Assembly: GCF_014898815.1 (NCBI RefSeq)
Contig: NW_026515433.1
Location: 580,501 to 644,500 of the forward strand
Reading direction: 5' to 3'
Length of the DNA stretch: 64,000 bases
Source of the DNA: Panonychus citri
Lineage: Eukaryota; Arthropoda; Arachnida; Trombidiformes; Tetranychidae
Shown here: piece after piece, positions 1 through 11,717 of the stretch
Layout: every line of letters begins with the position of its first letter
Numbering within the stretch: the stretch's first letter is position 1
Position numbers and translations under genes: made by a program
The notes under the pieces: generated by a model
What the model was told of the DNA's origin: nothing
Databases searched by the model: none
Seen by the model: the letters and a program-made list of their open reading frames with translations, nothing else

Positions 1-600
1 ATTACCACCGGGGCCAGAACCTTAAAGATCATTAGTAACTAATTAAATTGTCGATAAATCAAAAAGAACGAAGAGAAAAACAATTAATTAAAAGGTAAAC
101 AAAGAACATTAAACCACAAAGAGAATCACATGTTCAACATGTGACTGATTTGTAGCAACTCGAAGGCTGAGCTTGGATGCGAATCAAAGGTTAGCCATTG
201 ACGAATTAATTAAATTACTAATTGGTGGAGTGAATTGATTGATAATTAAAAAAATTTGTCATTTTCCATGAGGTTGAAAGAAAAAATTTACTCAGTAAAA
301 AGTGTGAATGATAACCAAAAAGCGATAAACAGAAATGAAATTGACTTGATGGTTTAGTTTGTGTTAAATTGATTCGATTTATTTTGAACATTTTTCGTGC
401 TCCCAGTGGGCTAAATTGCCCAATTGGTTTTATCTTTTTTGTTTGTTGGTTTACTCAGAGTTATCTAATTTAATTTGATATCGTCACATGTATTTTTTTT
501 TACAAATTATTAGATGTTGTCTTATTTTTGTTTTCTCACGAAAGATCTGACAGAGATTAAGCTGAGATTGAAATCAGAAAAAAAGTAAACACAAAACACA
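1..600. other. window edge and region downstream of Max
   Basis: AT-rich sequence with no convincing gene. A TTTATT at 378-383 could be the minus-strand poly(A) signal of Max. The first ~20 bases are unusually GC-rich for this locus and, on the minus strand, follow a plausible acceptor (TTTAAG), so they may be the edge of an exon that continues outside the window. They are too short to assign. Confidence 0.4.
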
Positions 601-647
601 CATGAAGAGTTTATGTTGTTTTGCTTCCAGAACTGTCACTTGATCTC

Positions 648-1312
648 TCAGCTCGGTTCATTAACAGTGTAATTGGCCAGAATCTGAGCGATTTGCTCCT
701 CCAAAACTTTGTTCTGTCTTTTCAGTTCATCAATGTCCTGTTGATGGATAGAATTCTTTTTCCTCATAAGTTGGATGTACTCGGCTGCTTTTTTCAATAT
801 TTGTGCTCGAGAAGCCTAAAGATGAGTAGGGAGAAAAGAGAGAGAGAGAGAGAGAAGGAGAGAGTCACATAAACTGAAATTATGCCATGCGAGTAGAAGA
901 GAAACAACAAAAGTGGAGAATGTGGATTAAGAGAGAAAAAGAGAAGAGAGAAAGAGAAGAAAGGAAAGGGAAGGAAAGAAAAACAATTAAACATTACCTT
1001 TTCTCCACGAAGTGATGGAACAGAGTCTCTTAGACTTGAGAAACTGTCCTTGATATGATCTCTCCTTTTCCTTTCCAAAGCATTGTGATGGGCTCTTTTG
1101 TCCGCCTAGTAACACAATCAGTCACAAGTAGTTGAGAGAGAAGGGAAATGTCAGCAAAAGAAAAGTCAACAAAAAACATGAGTATAAACCAGAAAGAGAT
1201 AAACAAGTGGACATTTACTGATCAGTGAAGAGGAGGAACAATTAGAGATACCTGAGAACTTGAATTACTTACATCCGACTCGATTTCCATATCCATGTCT
1301 TCATCACTCATT
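648..1312 (-). CDS. Max: Max, bHLH leucine-zipper dimerisation partner of Myc/Mad
   Basis: Nuclear E-box (CACGTG) binding factor and obligate partner of Myc, Mnt and Mad family proteins. Three exons read on the minus strand: 1312-1274 (acidic start [13 protein letters not shown]), 1105-998 and 815-648, all joined in phase 0. The second exon encodes the basic region and helix 1 ([19 protein letters not shown], then [12 protein letters not shown]); the third encodes helix 2 and the zipper ([17 protein letters not shown], then [20 protein letters not shown]). The model is 104 residues, against about 150-160 in vertebrate Max: it stops soon after the zipper and lacks the Ser/acidic tail and the basic C-terminal signal. 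No good donor was seen in the last exon, so this short form may be real, but an alternative 3' exon near the window edge cannot be excluded. Family assignment is very strong. Confidence 0.93.
836..860. repeat. GA dinucleotide microsatellite
   Basis: Short (GA)n run in the second intron of Max, followed to about 980 by further purine-only sequence. Confidence 0.8.
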
Positions 1313-1649
1313 ATTTTATTAAACACAATTTAACCCAAAAAATGGCCTAATTAACACAAGTTTCAATACAATTCACAAATAAAAATAAGTCTAAATAAAA
1401 AAATCTATGAGTTGGAAATGCGCAAGAGCCAAAATCCAAAGATCGGCTCAGCAGCTTTTCAAGCCGAATTAATGTCTTTCTCTTTCTCTCTCTTACTTTC
1501 AGCTTGAGAACGCAAGTGAAAGCGGTAACATTTAATTACCATTCTGATCACAATTAACCAACATTTAAATCTAATCTAATCTTAAAATTAACCAGGAAAA
1601 AAGCTAAGATGTAACAATTATGATCTCAAGTTAATTTACATTAAATCGT
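1313..1649. other. Max upstream region
   Basis: AT-rich stretch upstream of the Max start codon, expected to hold its promoter and 5' UTR. A polypyrimidine block (about 1474-1498) is the only noticeable element. No TATA box or gene seen. Confidence 0.4.
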
Positions 1650-1817
1650 TATGTTTATCTGTTCTAAAAGTTCATCTTCGATTCGTTCATCATCCCAACG
1701 ACTCGTTTCTGTCCCTCGACGAGATCAAATTAACGAAGCACGAATGTTAAGACCAATGACTGAATAAATTTAATGTATAATTTTAGATAATTTACTGATT
1801 GTCGTAATTACGATGCC
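1650..1817 (+). pseudogene. duplicated 3' tail of the neighbouring REJ-domain gene
   Basis: This ~168-bp block is nearly identical to 8364-8532, the last coding bases, stop codon and start of the 3' UTR of the membrane protein gene at 2736-8482. It still reads in frame through CSKSSSSIRSSSQRL to the same final residues (RMLRPMTE) and stop, with only a handful of substitutions (for example GTTTCTGTC against GTCGCTGAC). There is no transmembrane or ectodomain coding sequence before it. It lies on the same strand, upstream of the gene's own start, as expected for the residue of a tandem copy whose body was lost. Not a functional gene. Confidence 0.85.
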
Positions 1818-2735
1818 TGATAAACTCTGATAATCAGAAATCATTTTGATTCAATTTGATCGTTTAATCATTGACACACCTTAGCTCCTGGTCTCAGGGT
1901 TCGGTCACTCAATTGGTACAATTGAGACTTTAATTGTTCTGCTCTTCTTTGTTTTAATTGTTACTGTTTTTGTTTCTAAGTTTTATTTATATTTTTTTAA
2001 CTTTTCCCGATTAACCGGAAATCGTAGCCTATAATTGTAATATATTATTCATAGTTACATAGTGGGAGTTAACTAATTGTGACAATTTCCGCTGTTGGGT
2101 CACTCTATTGGAACCAACAATTAACGATTCTATTGAAATCAGGTTTCTATTTCATTCTTTTAGTTAAATGCTAACAAACCATTTAGTTAATTTGTTTTCG
2201 ATTTTTACCTCAAAAATGATTGACCAACAATCAACTTAATTAATGACAATCCCGTGTGATTTAGCTCAATTTATTAATTGCATCTTGTAAGTTATCAATT
2301 CTAATTGTGAAAAGTTTAAAATGGAAACAATTAAAAATAGTTTTTCTAATCTTGTTCGCAATTCAATTAATTTTTCGTTGCAATTATTTTATCTGTGATT
2401 AATTAGTAATTAATTTGACTTTTTGTTAATTATTCTCATCTTTAATCAATTGAGATTGATTTTCTCAATCAATTCTTAATTTAAAACTCATTGGTTACCT
2501 TAACCTCGTCTAATTGTGAACGGATATGAGACCTTGATTGTGATTTGGATCAATGTTATAGTTGTAATGTTTATCTAAATTGTTGGTACAATTAGAAGTG
2601 AAAAACGACTGAATCAACTAATTGAGTTATATCGTGTTTCTAATTGTTACATTGATTTTCATTAGCTTTGAAATGTTTACAATTAACTTGATAATCTCTA
2701 TGTAAATCTACGTAAACTCTCATCTTTAATTGTCA
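1818..2735. other. intergenic / upstream region of the REJ-domain gene
   Basis: About 0.9 kb of AT-rich sequence full of short TTAATTG/CAATTAA motifs. No open frame with coding character, RNA gene or clear core promoter seen. Confidence 0.5.
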
Positions 2736-5700
2736 ATGTCATTTACTAATTATTTCAGTTTGCAAATCGTCCAAGCGGACAAATTTATTTTCCTTGTTAC
2801 TTTAATCACGCTCCTGGAACCAACTAAATCAACTAATTATTATGATTTTCTTGAAAATCCAATTCAAGGTAAGTAACTTATTGCCTTTGTAATTAGTGTA
2901 CAACACGAGGTTAATTGCTAAATTAAATTACAATTTAATTGTAAAAAGTACAATTACTATGATCTGGCAAAGTTCCGTCAACCTGACAACCTTTGACTGT
3001 AACAATTTACTGATCGTCAATCATCATTTTCACGTTGATGCATTTGGATTTAATTTTTTCTGCGCCAGTGAAGTCAAATAATTAAGAAACGAAATTAATT
3101 GTGATATAATCTTTGCTATTATTAGCAATTAGAGTATTTCTCAATGTTGAATCTGTTTTATTTTCCTCGTGTCGATTGTACTTCAATTCAATTGACAATT
3201 CAGGCTGTGCGATACTTGGCTATCCAAAGGCCACTTTAAATGAGTGCGGCTATTGTGTCGGTAATGGGACTGGACTTAATGAGGATTATGGCAAAGATTG
3301 TCTTGGTATCTGTCATGGTTCCGCCATTGTGGACTGCAAAAATGTCTGTAATGGGTCAGCTTATCGAGATGAATGTTCAGGCCAATGTTTAGGTGAATAC
3401 AGTCGGACGAATTTTCGATTGTTTTTATTATTAATAATTATTCATTTTTCTATTAGACGAATCCTCTGGTCAATCAGAATCAGCTCGAGATTGTCGAGGT
3501 GAATGTATCGCACCGAATTTATCGTCCGCACAATTACCTTATCGATTAGATGATTGTGGATATTGTCGACTTTTAGTAAGCGAATCAACGGCTTCTTCTT
3601 ATGCCGATTGCTCTAAGCAATGTCATCCTCCTGGTCTATCAACGTCTCGGTCAGTTTGTGGTCATTGTATTGGTCCAACTTCTAATTTAACGGAAGAAGA
3701 TGTGAAAGATGAATGTGGAAATTGTCTTCAAGATAAAGCTTATTGTTCATGTAGTAGGTAAGTTGATTGGTAACAATTAAGGAATAGAAATTGATTAATC
3801 TGAAATCGGAATCAACCTACAGAGATCCGAAGCTATGTGGATGTGACAATGTTGACGTTTGCTACAAGATCAGGTCAATCGAGCCAAAATTAATCGAAAA
3901 GGAATCAGAAAATCAGGTAGATTTTATCAAAATTATTCTAAATTCGATTGATTTGAATTGTTTAATGATGTACAAAATTTATCCATTTTAATTAGATTCT
4001 GTTAATTGGTTACTTCCAGCCAGTGACAAGTGATCTTGATTGTGTTTACCGCCATGAATCAAGTGATGAAGATGCTTATTCGCCAATATTTTTCATACCA
4101 AACAACAAAACTTCAGTTTATTGTTCAATTTACCCTCTAATTGGTGAGTTTAATTGCTGCCTAATCATTTGATCAAAAATTTTAATCGTAACTCTTTTTA
4201 CTGGTAACAGAAGGGATTTATACGATTGGATTAAGATCGAGAAGTGGAAATCTCAACTTACCTGATTCTCCTTCAAATAAGGTCTTTGCATTTGATAAAA
4301 TCAAAGGTAAGTTCAGTTTAGTGAAATTTTAATTGTCATTTTTTGATAATCGAATCAGTTGAACAATCAATTTTTTATCAATAAACAAAAGGCCAAGGAA
4401 ATATTGATTATCTTCAAATTTGAATCTTTTTTTCTTCGAGTTCGAATGCAAGAAATGGGTTAATTGTAGATTTAAGTTGTGAATGTTACACTAATTGTAT
4501 TTTAATCAATCGTACGATTTACAAGGCAACAGGAAACACAATCGAGTTAACTTAACCAGCCTTTCACTAATTGTAGCACTAACCATAAATCTACAATGAA
4601 CTTGAAGTAATTAATGAACATTTTCTCACAATTTGTCTTTTTAATTAACAGCTCGTATAACAGGTATGCAACCATTGGAAATACTAACAACTCAATTTAC
4701 TGAGGACATTGAGCTGACCTTTGATGGACCAAGTTTATCAACGATTCCTAATCTCAATTTAATCTGTTTGGTTGGTAAATCTGATTCAGATGAAAGAGAT
4801 TCAAATGAAGTTTATGAATCGGAATCAAGTTTGATTGTCACTGGGACGAAGCCTTATAGTTGTAAACTTCCTAAACATTTAGCATCTTCATCAAATTCAC
4901 TTTTAATTACTCCAACAATTGATGGTATTCATCCTTTATCATCGCCATTTACATTCACCTTAATTTCACCAGCGCCAACGATTTCTCATGCGAATTGTTT
5001 CATTTCATCTGATGGTCTTGCAATGGTCATCATGTTCAGTCGTCCAATCGACGTTTTCTCATCTCAAGAAATGAATTCAATTGGTTCTCATCTATGTGAT
5101 CATATATTAGCTGAGGAAAGTTCAGATAAATTGTCTAAATATAAGCGACTTTATTGTGTTTGGTCAAGTAAAGTACAATTGGTCATATACTTGCAGAAAC
5201 CAATGGAAGAAAATGTTTTTGAATTAATATTGAGAAAAGGGATTTTCAAAGAGGATTCAGCAAATATCGCGCTGGTTAATGACGAACCAATTAAAATTAT
5301 CTTGCGAAAATTAACAACCGAATGGTGGGTTTATACACCGAGATTGGTGATTACTGGACCGTCGGAAGTTCCTAGATGTGGATTATTCTCATTATCTGGA
5401 CACTATTCTTCACCCAAAGGTACAACTGGACTTACGTTCAAATGGTCAGTGACTCGAGATAATAAAGGTTCATCTTTGGATTCTGATGATTCAATTTCTG
5501 AAGAATTAGCTCATTTGATTAGTACAACTTCCTCTCAAAATCTTGCTTTGGATGCTGTTCTTTTCGAACCTGGTGTCGGGTACCAGTTCACATTGACCGC
5601 CGAAGCTGAAGATGGAATTGGTTCATTAACTGCTACACATCGATTGATTCGATTTAATTACGATGCACCGATCGTCAGCATTTACTCGAACATCATGTTA

Positions 5701-8482
5701 CCAGCTGAGCCTTATTCAGTCGATACAACGTAAGTCAAAAGTTCTCTTGTTACGACAATTTAGTGATCTAATTTGTTTTGATTCTTTCAGAGCGATTTTT
5801 TGGGCTGAGGCTTATATTCCAACCTGTGTAAACCCTTTTCAACGGGTCGGTTTATTTTGGAAGGTCGCTGATCCTCAGGTTAAATTTAACTTCACACTTA
5901 CTTACCTTTCTGTCTACATCTTGAGTCCATTTTCACTTCCACCAAATCATCCGGTCACATTTTACCTCAGCGCTTTTCTTGGCCATCGAATTAATGAGAC
6001 GAGCGGTGCCGCTTTCTCATTAGTCGGTCAACAATCACCTCTTCGTGCTTTAATTTCTGGAGGATCACCAATGATGGCTTTCGGACATCAATCAGGTCCA
6101 ATCACGATTTCTGGCCTCTCTTCTGGCGATGGAACTAAAAAACCCATTACTTATCATTGGAACTGCTTGGACAGTGATACGCACGAACCTTGTTTCTTTA
6201 ATTTCGCTTCATTACCTGATAATGATTTGGAAACTGTATCAAGTCGTAATTATCTTTTAATCAATCAATCAATGCAAAAAGAATCAAGTCTCACACTCGA
6301 TTCGTCAAATTTTCTACCAAACAAAGAGCTCATTCTAAGTCTTCAGGTTTACGATAGAAATGATACAAGTCGAGTCTCTGATCCCGAATTAGCGTTAATC
6401 AAGATCACAGAAGGCGATGCACCTCAAGTGACCATTGGTTCAATTTACATTCGCCGTAAGTACCGGGCCAATCTTCGTAGTCCTCACAATTTAGCAATCA
6501 TGGTGCCAGCTCATAATCCACTACTAATCAAAGGAACAGTTAAATCATCGGGACCATTAAGTTACTTGGGTTGGGAGGCAAATAACTTCATTCATCCTCT
6601 CAACTGGAATACAAGGAGAGGAGCAAATGGTGAAATTCAAACTGAATTACACATTCATTCAGGTAACTTTCCAATTCATATTTATTTTCCATTCACTAAT
6701 TGTCTCATCTCTTACACAAATTTAGATCATATTTATCCCTACGGTTTACATGTATTCAAATTAAAAGCTTGTAACCCGAACAATCAATGTTCAGAAGCGT
6801 CGACACAATTTACTGCTTCTCAAGGAGTAACTCAATGTTCAATCACAGTCCCTGCTTATTATGAATATGAATTAGTGAGTAAATTTATCATTCAAATTTC
6901 TCATCTCAATTTCCCTACTTTAACTAATCTATTGTTAATATAATCCCTTAATTGTTAATCTTATTCTCTCAATTTAAAGGTGACGATTTCAGTTGAGAAG
7001 TGTAATATTCCTCCAGGCTATGGACCTTTGGTTTATCAGCTCTATGGGATTAATGATGAGACGGAGGAATTGTTTCCAATCACAGTACCACAATTTTCAA
7101 ACGTCTTCATTTTCCCAGGTTTACCTGCAATCGATTCTGAACATACTGAGAATACTTTTGCGCTTAAATTTTGCGACATTTTCAATTATTGTGATTTCGT
7201 CTTCGCCAATCCAACAATCGTCTATCCAAATGAAAATAAAACCTCATTAATTGCTGATTTACTTAAATTGGCTCAGAAATATAACATTGGTGGTGATCCT
7301 TTTCATGCCCTCGAATCTGTTGGTGTTATTTTAAAGGAACCAAATTTAGATAATTCAATAATGCACAAAGCGATGACCGATGCTATTGAATATAATCTCG
7401 GTGTCCTTCAACGTCCATCACAGTTACTCAATCGGGGGCAGATCTCGTTATCGTTTGGTATATTGTCCGAGTTTATCAAAAAATCAGAGAATAATTTGCA
7501 AAGGCAAAGGGCAATGGATTCGATTCGTCGATTGGCTGAAAAAGCTTATTCACTCGAGATGTTACCTGATTTGATGGCGATTAGATCGACACTTTTCAAT
7601 TTAATGTTCCCTTACAGCCGAGGCAATGAGTTGATTGTCGAGGCAAACGATTTACCGAAAACTTTGAAATCGAGTAGACAAGCATTTAATGTGCTTTTGC
7701 AAATGGCCGCTGCTCAACTTCCTCTTGGAAAAAGAGTTGAATTTGGGACTTACAACGAATATCCAATAGACGAAGATGGTGAAGCCGATAAACAAGAGAG
7801 GATTTTCAAAACAATTATGGTTCATGACAAGAAAATTGAAGGAACACATTTGAAAATTGGTGATATCGAAGCGACAATTAAAATCGGTACATCAATTAAG
7901 AAGCGATTCTCTGGTCCTTGGAGATGTTCAGAGACAAAGTCCAATTCTCTTTGTAATTCAGTTGTTTATTCTTACACAATATTCCCCGTTTCTGGTCCAT
8001 TTCCTGAGGTATCGGACGGACATCGAATTGCTCCGATATTAGTTTTAAATGTCTTCGCTCCAGGCTCCGGGAGATTACAGACAATTAAGGGAGGTTTAAA
8101 TGCCGTTGAAATGACCTTTACTTATACGGGTAATCGCACCTATGGTCAAGATTACTTGACCAAATGCAAATCCTGGTCTGATTCTAAAGATTCTTGGAGA
8201 CCTGATGGTGTTCATTTGTTACGAATTTCACCAGAACGTATTTCATGTTGGTCTGGATTCATCGCTCCATTTACCATCTATCGGGTGCCTCAGCGATGGA
8301 ACGTCAGTGCAGTGGTCTCAATGGTTCTCGGGGGGTTACTTTTCTTCATTATCGTTAGTTTCACTATGATTATCTGTTCTAAAAGTTCATCTTCGATTCG
8401 TTCATCATCACAACGACTCGTCGCTGACCCTCGACGAGATCAAATTAACGAATCACGAATGTTAAGACCAATGACTGAATAA
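2736..8482 (+). CDS. PKD/REJ-like single-pass membrane glycoprotein with degenerate GPS
   Basis: Ten coding exons modelled: 2736-2868, 3204-3392, 3457-3757, 3823-3916, 3996-4143, 4211-4306, 4652-5729, 5791-6662, 6726-6874 and 6980-8482 (4,563 bases, 1,520 residues). The chosen ATG opens a signal peptide (core FIFLVTLITLL). Exons 2-3 encode Cys-rich modules of the CGxCxGN / DCxGxCxGxA type. The middle (roughly residues 500-1000) reads like the PKD/REJ region of polycystin-1 relatives. Residues 1416-1452 have the GPS pattern C-x2-W-x7-W ... CWSGF but no HL(S/T) cleavage site. A transmembrane helix (about 1462-1486) and a 34-residue Ser/Arg-rich tail follow. There is no polycystin channel region. 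The 63-base intron at 6663-6725 has no in-frame stop, so it could be retained (+21 residues). Ligand and role unknown. AATAAA lies at 8574-8579. Confidence 0.8.
4463..4597. repeat. short inverted repeat in an intron
   Basis: ATTGTAGATTTA (4463-4474) is repeated in perfect inverted form as TAAATCTACAAT (4586-4597) within the 345-base intron of the REJ-domain gene, the gene's longest intron after the first coding exon. It could be a small foldback element or chance in AT-rich DNA; no target-site duplication was recognised. Confidence 0.35.
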
Positions 8483-8722
8483 ATTTAATGTATAATTTTA
8501 GATAATTTACTGATTGTTGTAATTACGATGCCAAAACTATTTTTTAGTGAATTTTTGTTTCATTTTATTGTTGAATAAAAGCACATATTAGATCCATAGA
8601 TTGTTCACGAAAAACGATTTATTTTGGCATCAGACCAAAGAATCGAAAACGCTCTTGGTAATTGATTAGATGTTTCAAAAAGTAAATATGAAAACAACCG
8701 CGAGGAAAAATACATGAGCAGT

Positions 8723-10866
8723 TTACTTTTTAACACTCGCATGAACTGCGTCTTTAGCTGCTTTTTTGGCCTTCACTAATTCAACCAATTCTTTATAACG
8801 TTTTATACAATCTTTTTTGGTTCGACCAGGAATGCATTCGGCGATTCTGTCCCAACGCTCGGGAGTCGACGCTGGATAAGATTTCAAGGCTTGTTCTAGT
8901 AACTGTTGTTCAACGCTCGTCCATGGTTCTGGCTCTGAATTTTCTATTTCTTCCGTCGCTGGAGCAGAAGAGTTAGTTTCTGTAACCGATTTGGAAACAG
9001 TAGCATCGGGAGTCGAAGGCTCTGTTGGTGCAGCTTCGTAACGTTGTGATGTTTCCTCTTCTTTAACTGTTGTCTTATTGTTTTCTAGTAGCTTATTAAC
9101 AGATATCCTATTCAATTCTTGCTTCAGATTAGCATCTAAGTGAAAAGAAAAATAAAAGAAAATATCTTTGTAGGTTATTGATATTTTCAAGGGAAAACTT
9201 TGTCTTGTCGCAAGTAAATACCTATTTTATTAATGTCCTTGGCTTGTGTTAGCACTTCTCTTGCTTTTCGATGTTTGTTATGAGTTGAATGTTGGTTGAC
9301 AAAAGCAGCGACTACTTCCCATCTATTTAATGTTCCAGCCGGAAACAGATTAACGGCTTTGATTAAAATTTGAACATCTTCGGGTGACCAAGTTTTCGTC
9401 GATGTACTTTCCCTAATGTCATTGTTTTCGGATGATTTTGATTCAATTGAAACAGATCCTCTTTCGTTGTCTTTCACTTTACTGATTTTGGATAAAAACA
9501 CGTCCTTCTTTTCATCTTGAGATGTTCCTTTTATCAGGTTGTCTTTGAATTCACTTAGTTCGATATTGCTAAAAGTTATACAAATTTTGTTAAGTTCTTG
9601 TATATAACTAAGCCTCTGATTATCATCACAAGCGAAATAATTAAATTCGTCAAAAATTGATTCGATTTGTTTGACATCCTTCTTTCTTCTCTTCTGAGCT
9701 GCTATTTTCTCCTTTTTCTCTTGTTCTTTCTTCGCTTTCAAGGCATCTTCTTCTTCTTTTTTCTTTCGAGCAATAGCTTCTTCTTGTTCTCGTTTACGTC
9801 TTTCCTCTTCCTCTTGTTTCATTTTTCGAGCTTCTTCCTTGGCTTTTTTTTCCATCAACTTCTTATTCTTGACTTCTTCCTTGAATTTAATAATTCTCGG
9901 GTCACATGCATAAGCATTATCGACGAGTTTCCTAATTCGAGCGAGTTCTTCTTTCTTTTTCTTTTGCCTTTCCATTTTATTCTGTCTTTCAATCCATTTT
10001 CTTTCGCTTCTATCTTGTCCACGCTCTTTATCCTCTTCATCTAAGTATGAATATTCCCGCCACGAGTCGAAATTGTACCAAAAGTGATAAAAATTTTCAA
10101 CATAATCCTTAGAGCAAAATTCATTTCCTAGCTGAGGTACATATCTGGAATTCGACCATCTAAAAAATAGAATACAAAAGAAAAATATTTTTAGAAAATT
10201 CAAACATGATTGACTTTGGAAGGCCTTTTCAATATTACCTGGAGTTACGAGCAAAAACGGGAGCAAATACACCATAGAAATTTTCTTTAGAATTAGAATT
10301 AACTGATGGAACAGTATCGTCGAAGTGTTCATCAACACTGTCATAAGATTTTCTTTTAATTGGATCTCCTAGAATCTGAAAAGCTTTAATTAAATGGAAA
10401 TAGAGTGAATGTTAAATTGACAAATCAGTCTGCATAATCGAACGTGATATTTACCTTTGGTTATACATGAAAAATAATCGGTCTCATCATCTTTATTTTT
10501 AACACCTCGTTTATCTGGATGATGAGTCAAAACCAATCTCCTATCTGAGAAAATGAATGAACACATTTTAGTCAATCAATTGATTCAATTGCTCTGATAC
10601 TCACAAGCTTGTTTAATTTCATCATCAGAAGCCGCATTTCTCCTGCTGCCAAGACCGAGAACTCTGTAATGATCTTGTTCTTTCCATCTTCTAGGATCCA
10701 AGCTTTTTAAATAATCCTCATCAGTTTCAAAAAATAATTCCTCTGATTTAGTTTCTTCTTCAACCGGTTCATCGGGGATTAATTTAAGCTCAATTAAGTA
10801 ACGTTTCCACCAAATATGATAAGGAGTAATATGAACCAAAGCTTTATTGAGAGGACCGTAACTCAT
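8723..10866 (-). CDS. DNAJC2: DNAJC2 / zuotin (MPP11, ZRF1) ribosome-associated J-protein
   Basis: J-domain co-chaperone of the ribosome-associated complex, also reported in chromatin as ZRF1. Five exons: 10866-10605, 10544-10455, 10383-10239, 10159-9222 and 9135-8723 (1,848 bases, 615 residues; human ~621). The order is canonical: N-terminal segment, J domain with HPD at residues 96-98 (LTHHPDKR), zuotin homology region ([46 protein letters not shown]), a long charged Lys/Glu coiled coil, then two SANT/Myb domains ([20 protein letters not shown] and [20 protein letters not shown]). The end, [20 protein letters not shown], is typical. The start chosen is the ATG of MSYGPLNKA; the open frame continues upstream without another ATG. 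The gene converges on the REJ-domain gene, with a possible poly(A) signal (TTTATT) at 8618-8623. Confidence 0.97.
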
Positions 10867-11518
10867 GATGACAGGACACTTGACCAAGGTAAACACTAAA
10901 ATTGACTAAAAAAATTAAATATTATCACCAAACAATTACGATGAAAACGCCTGAAGATGGGAAAGTCTGAAGGAGAAGAGAGAGAGAGAATCTTCACCTT
11001 TAAGAGTATTGACACAGATTGACTATGAAAGATGACAATTAGAAAAGAATAGATTTAAATTTAATTGGATTAAAGTGGATTTTTATAATCACCGGATCAT
11101 CATTTTAATAAGATTAAATTGATTCAGTCAATTTGATTGATAAATAAACACCAATAAATGTTTACGATAAATTCACCACGAGACAATCCATGTGACGCGT
11201 GAGTGTTTCTCTCGACGAGAGATGTCGCTCAAGATTCGTTCCTGGCGCAGAATTTGAGTTGTTACGAATTCAAATTGAATTTTAAAATTCAATTTTTCTT
11301 TCATTTCGGATTGTGATCTAATCCGTTATGATAGAAACGGTGAGAAGTAAAAATTAAACAAGATAAAAATATTAAAAAGTGACAGAGAGATATTCAGAAT
11401 TTTATTTCGAATAAAATAAAATGTGTTAGAACATGTTAGTTGTCTCATCTGAATGATGACAATTGAATGATTGAGACGTTTAATTTTGGACATTTTATTT
11501 TATTTATACTTTCGGTGA
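10867..11518. other. intergenic region between DNAJC2 and the first duplicated block
   Basis: AT-rich DNA holding the presumed DNAJC2 promoter. Around 11205-11245 is a locally GC-richer patch (GAGAGATGTCGCTC, CCTGGCGCAG) that could be a regulatory element. No gene seen. Confidence 0.4.
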
Positions 11519-11612
11519 ACTTATTCAAAGTTAATCTTCTATTATTGGTGACCATGACTGGCCCATCGCCTGTGATTGGTTCAACTCGTCGATTGGAATC
11601 TCATCTTCTTGG

Positions 11613-11648
11613 TATAAAACATGGTCGCTAATTCATTGGAAGGTCAGT
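11613..11648 (+). promoter_or_regulatory. TATA box and initiator of secreted gene copy 1
   Basis: TATAAA at 11613-11618 is followed by TCAGT at 11644-11648, the usual spacing for an arthropod TATA-Inr core promoter, placing the start site near 11646. This decides the start codon: the ATG at 11621 lies upstream of the predicted cap site, so translation should begin at 11718. The same pair is kept in copy 2. Confidence 0.7.
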
Positions 11649-11717
11649 TTAAGTTTTTGTTTCTCTTGTTGTTGATCTTTGTCACCTTAACTTCTCAATC
11701 CAACTCATTCTCTCGAA

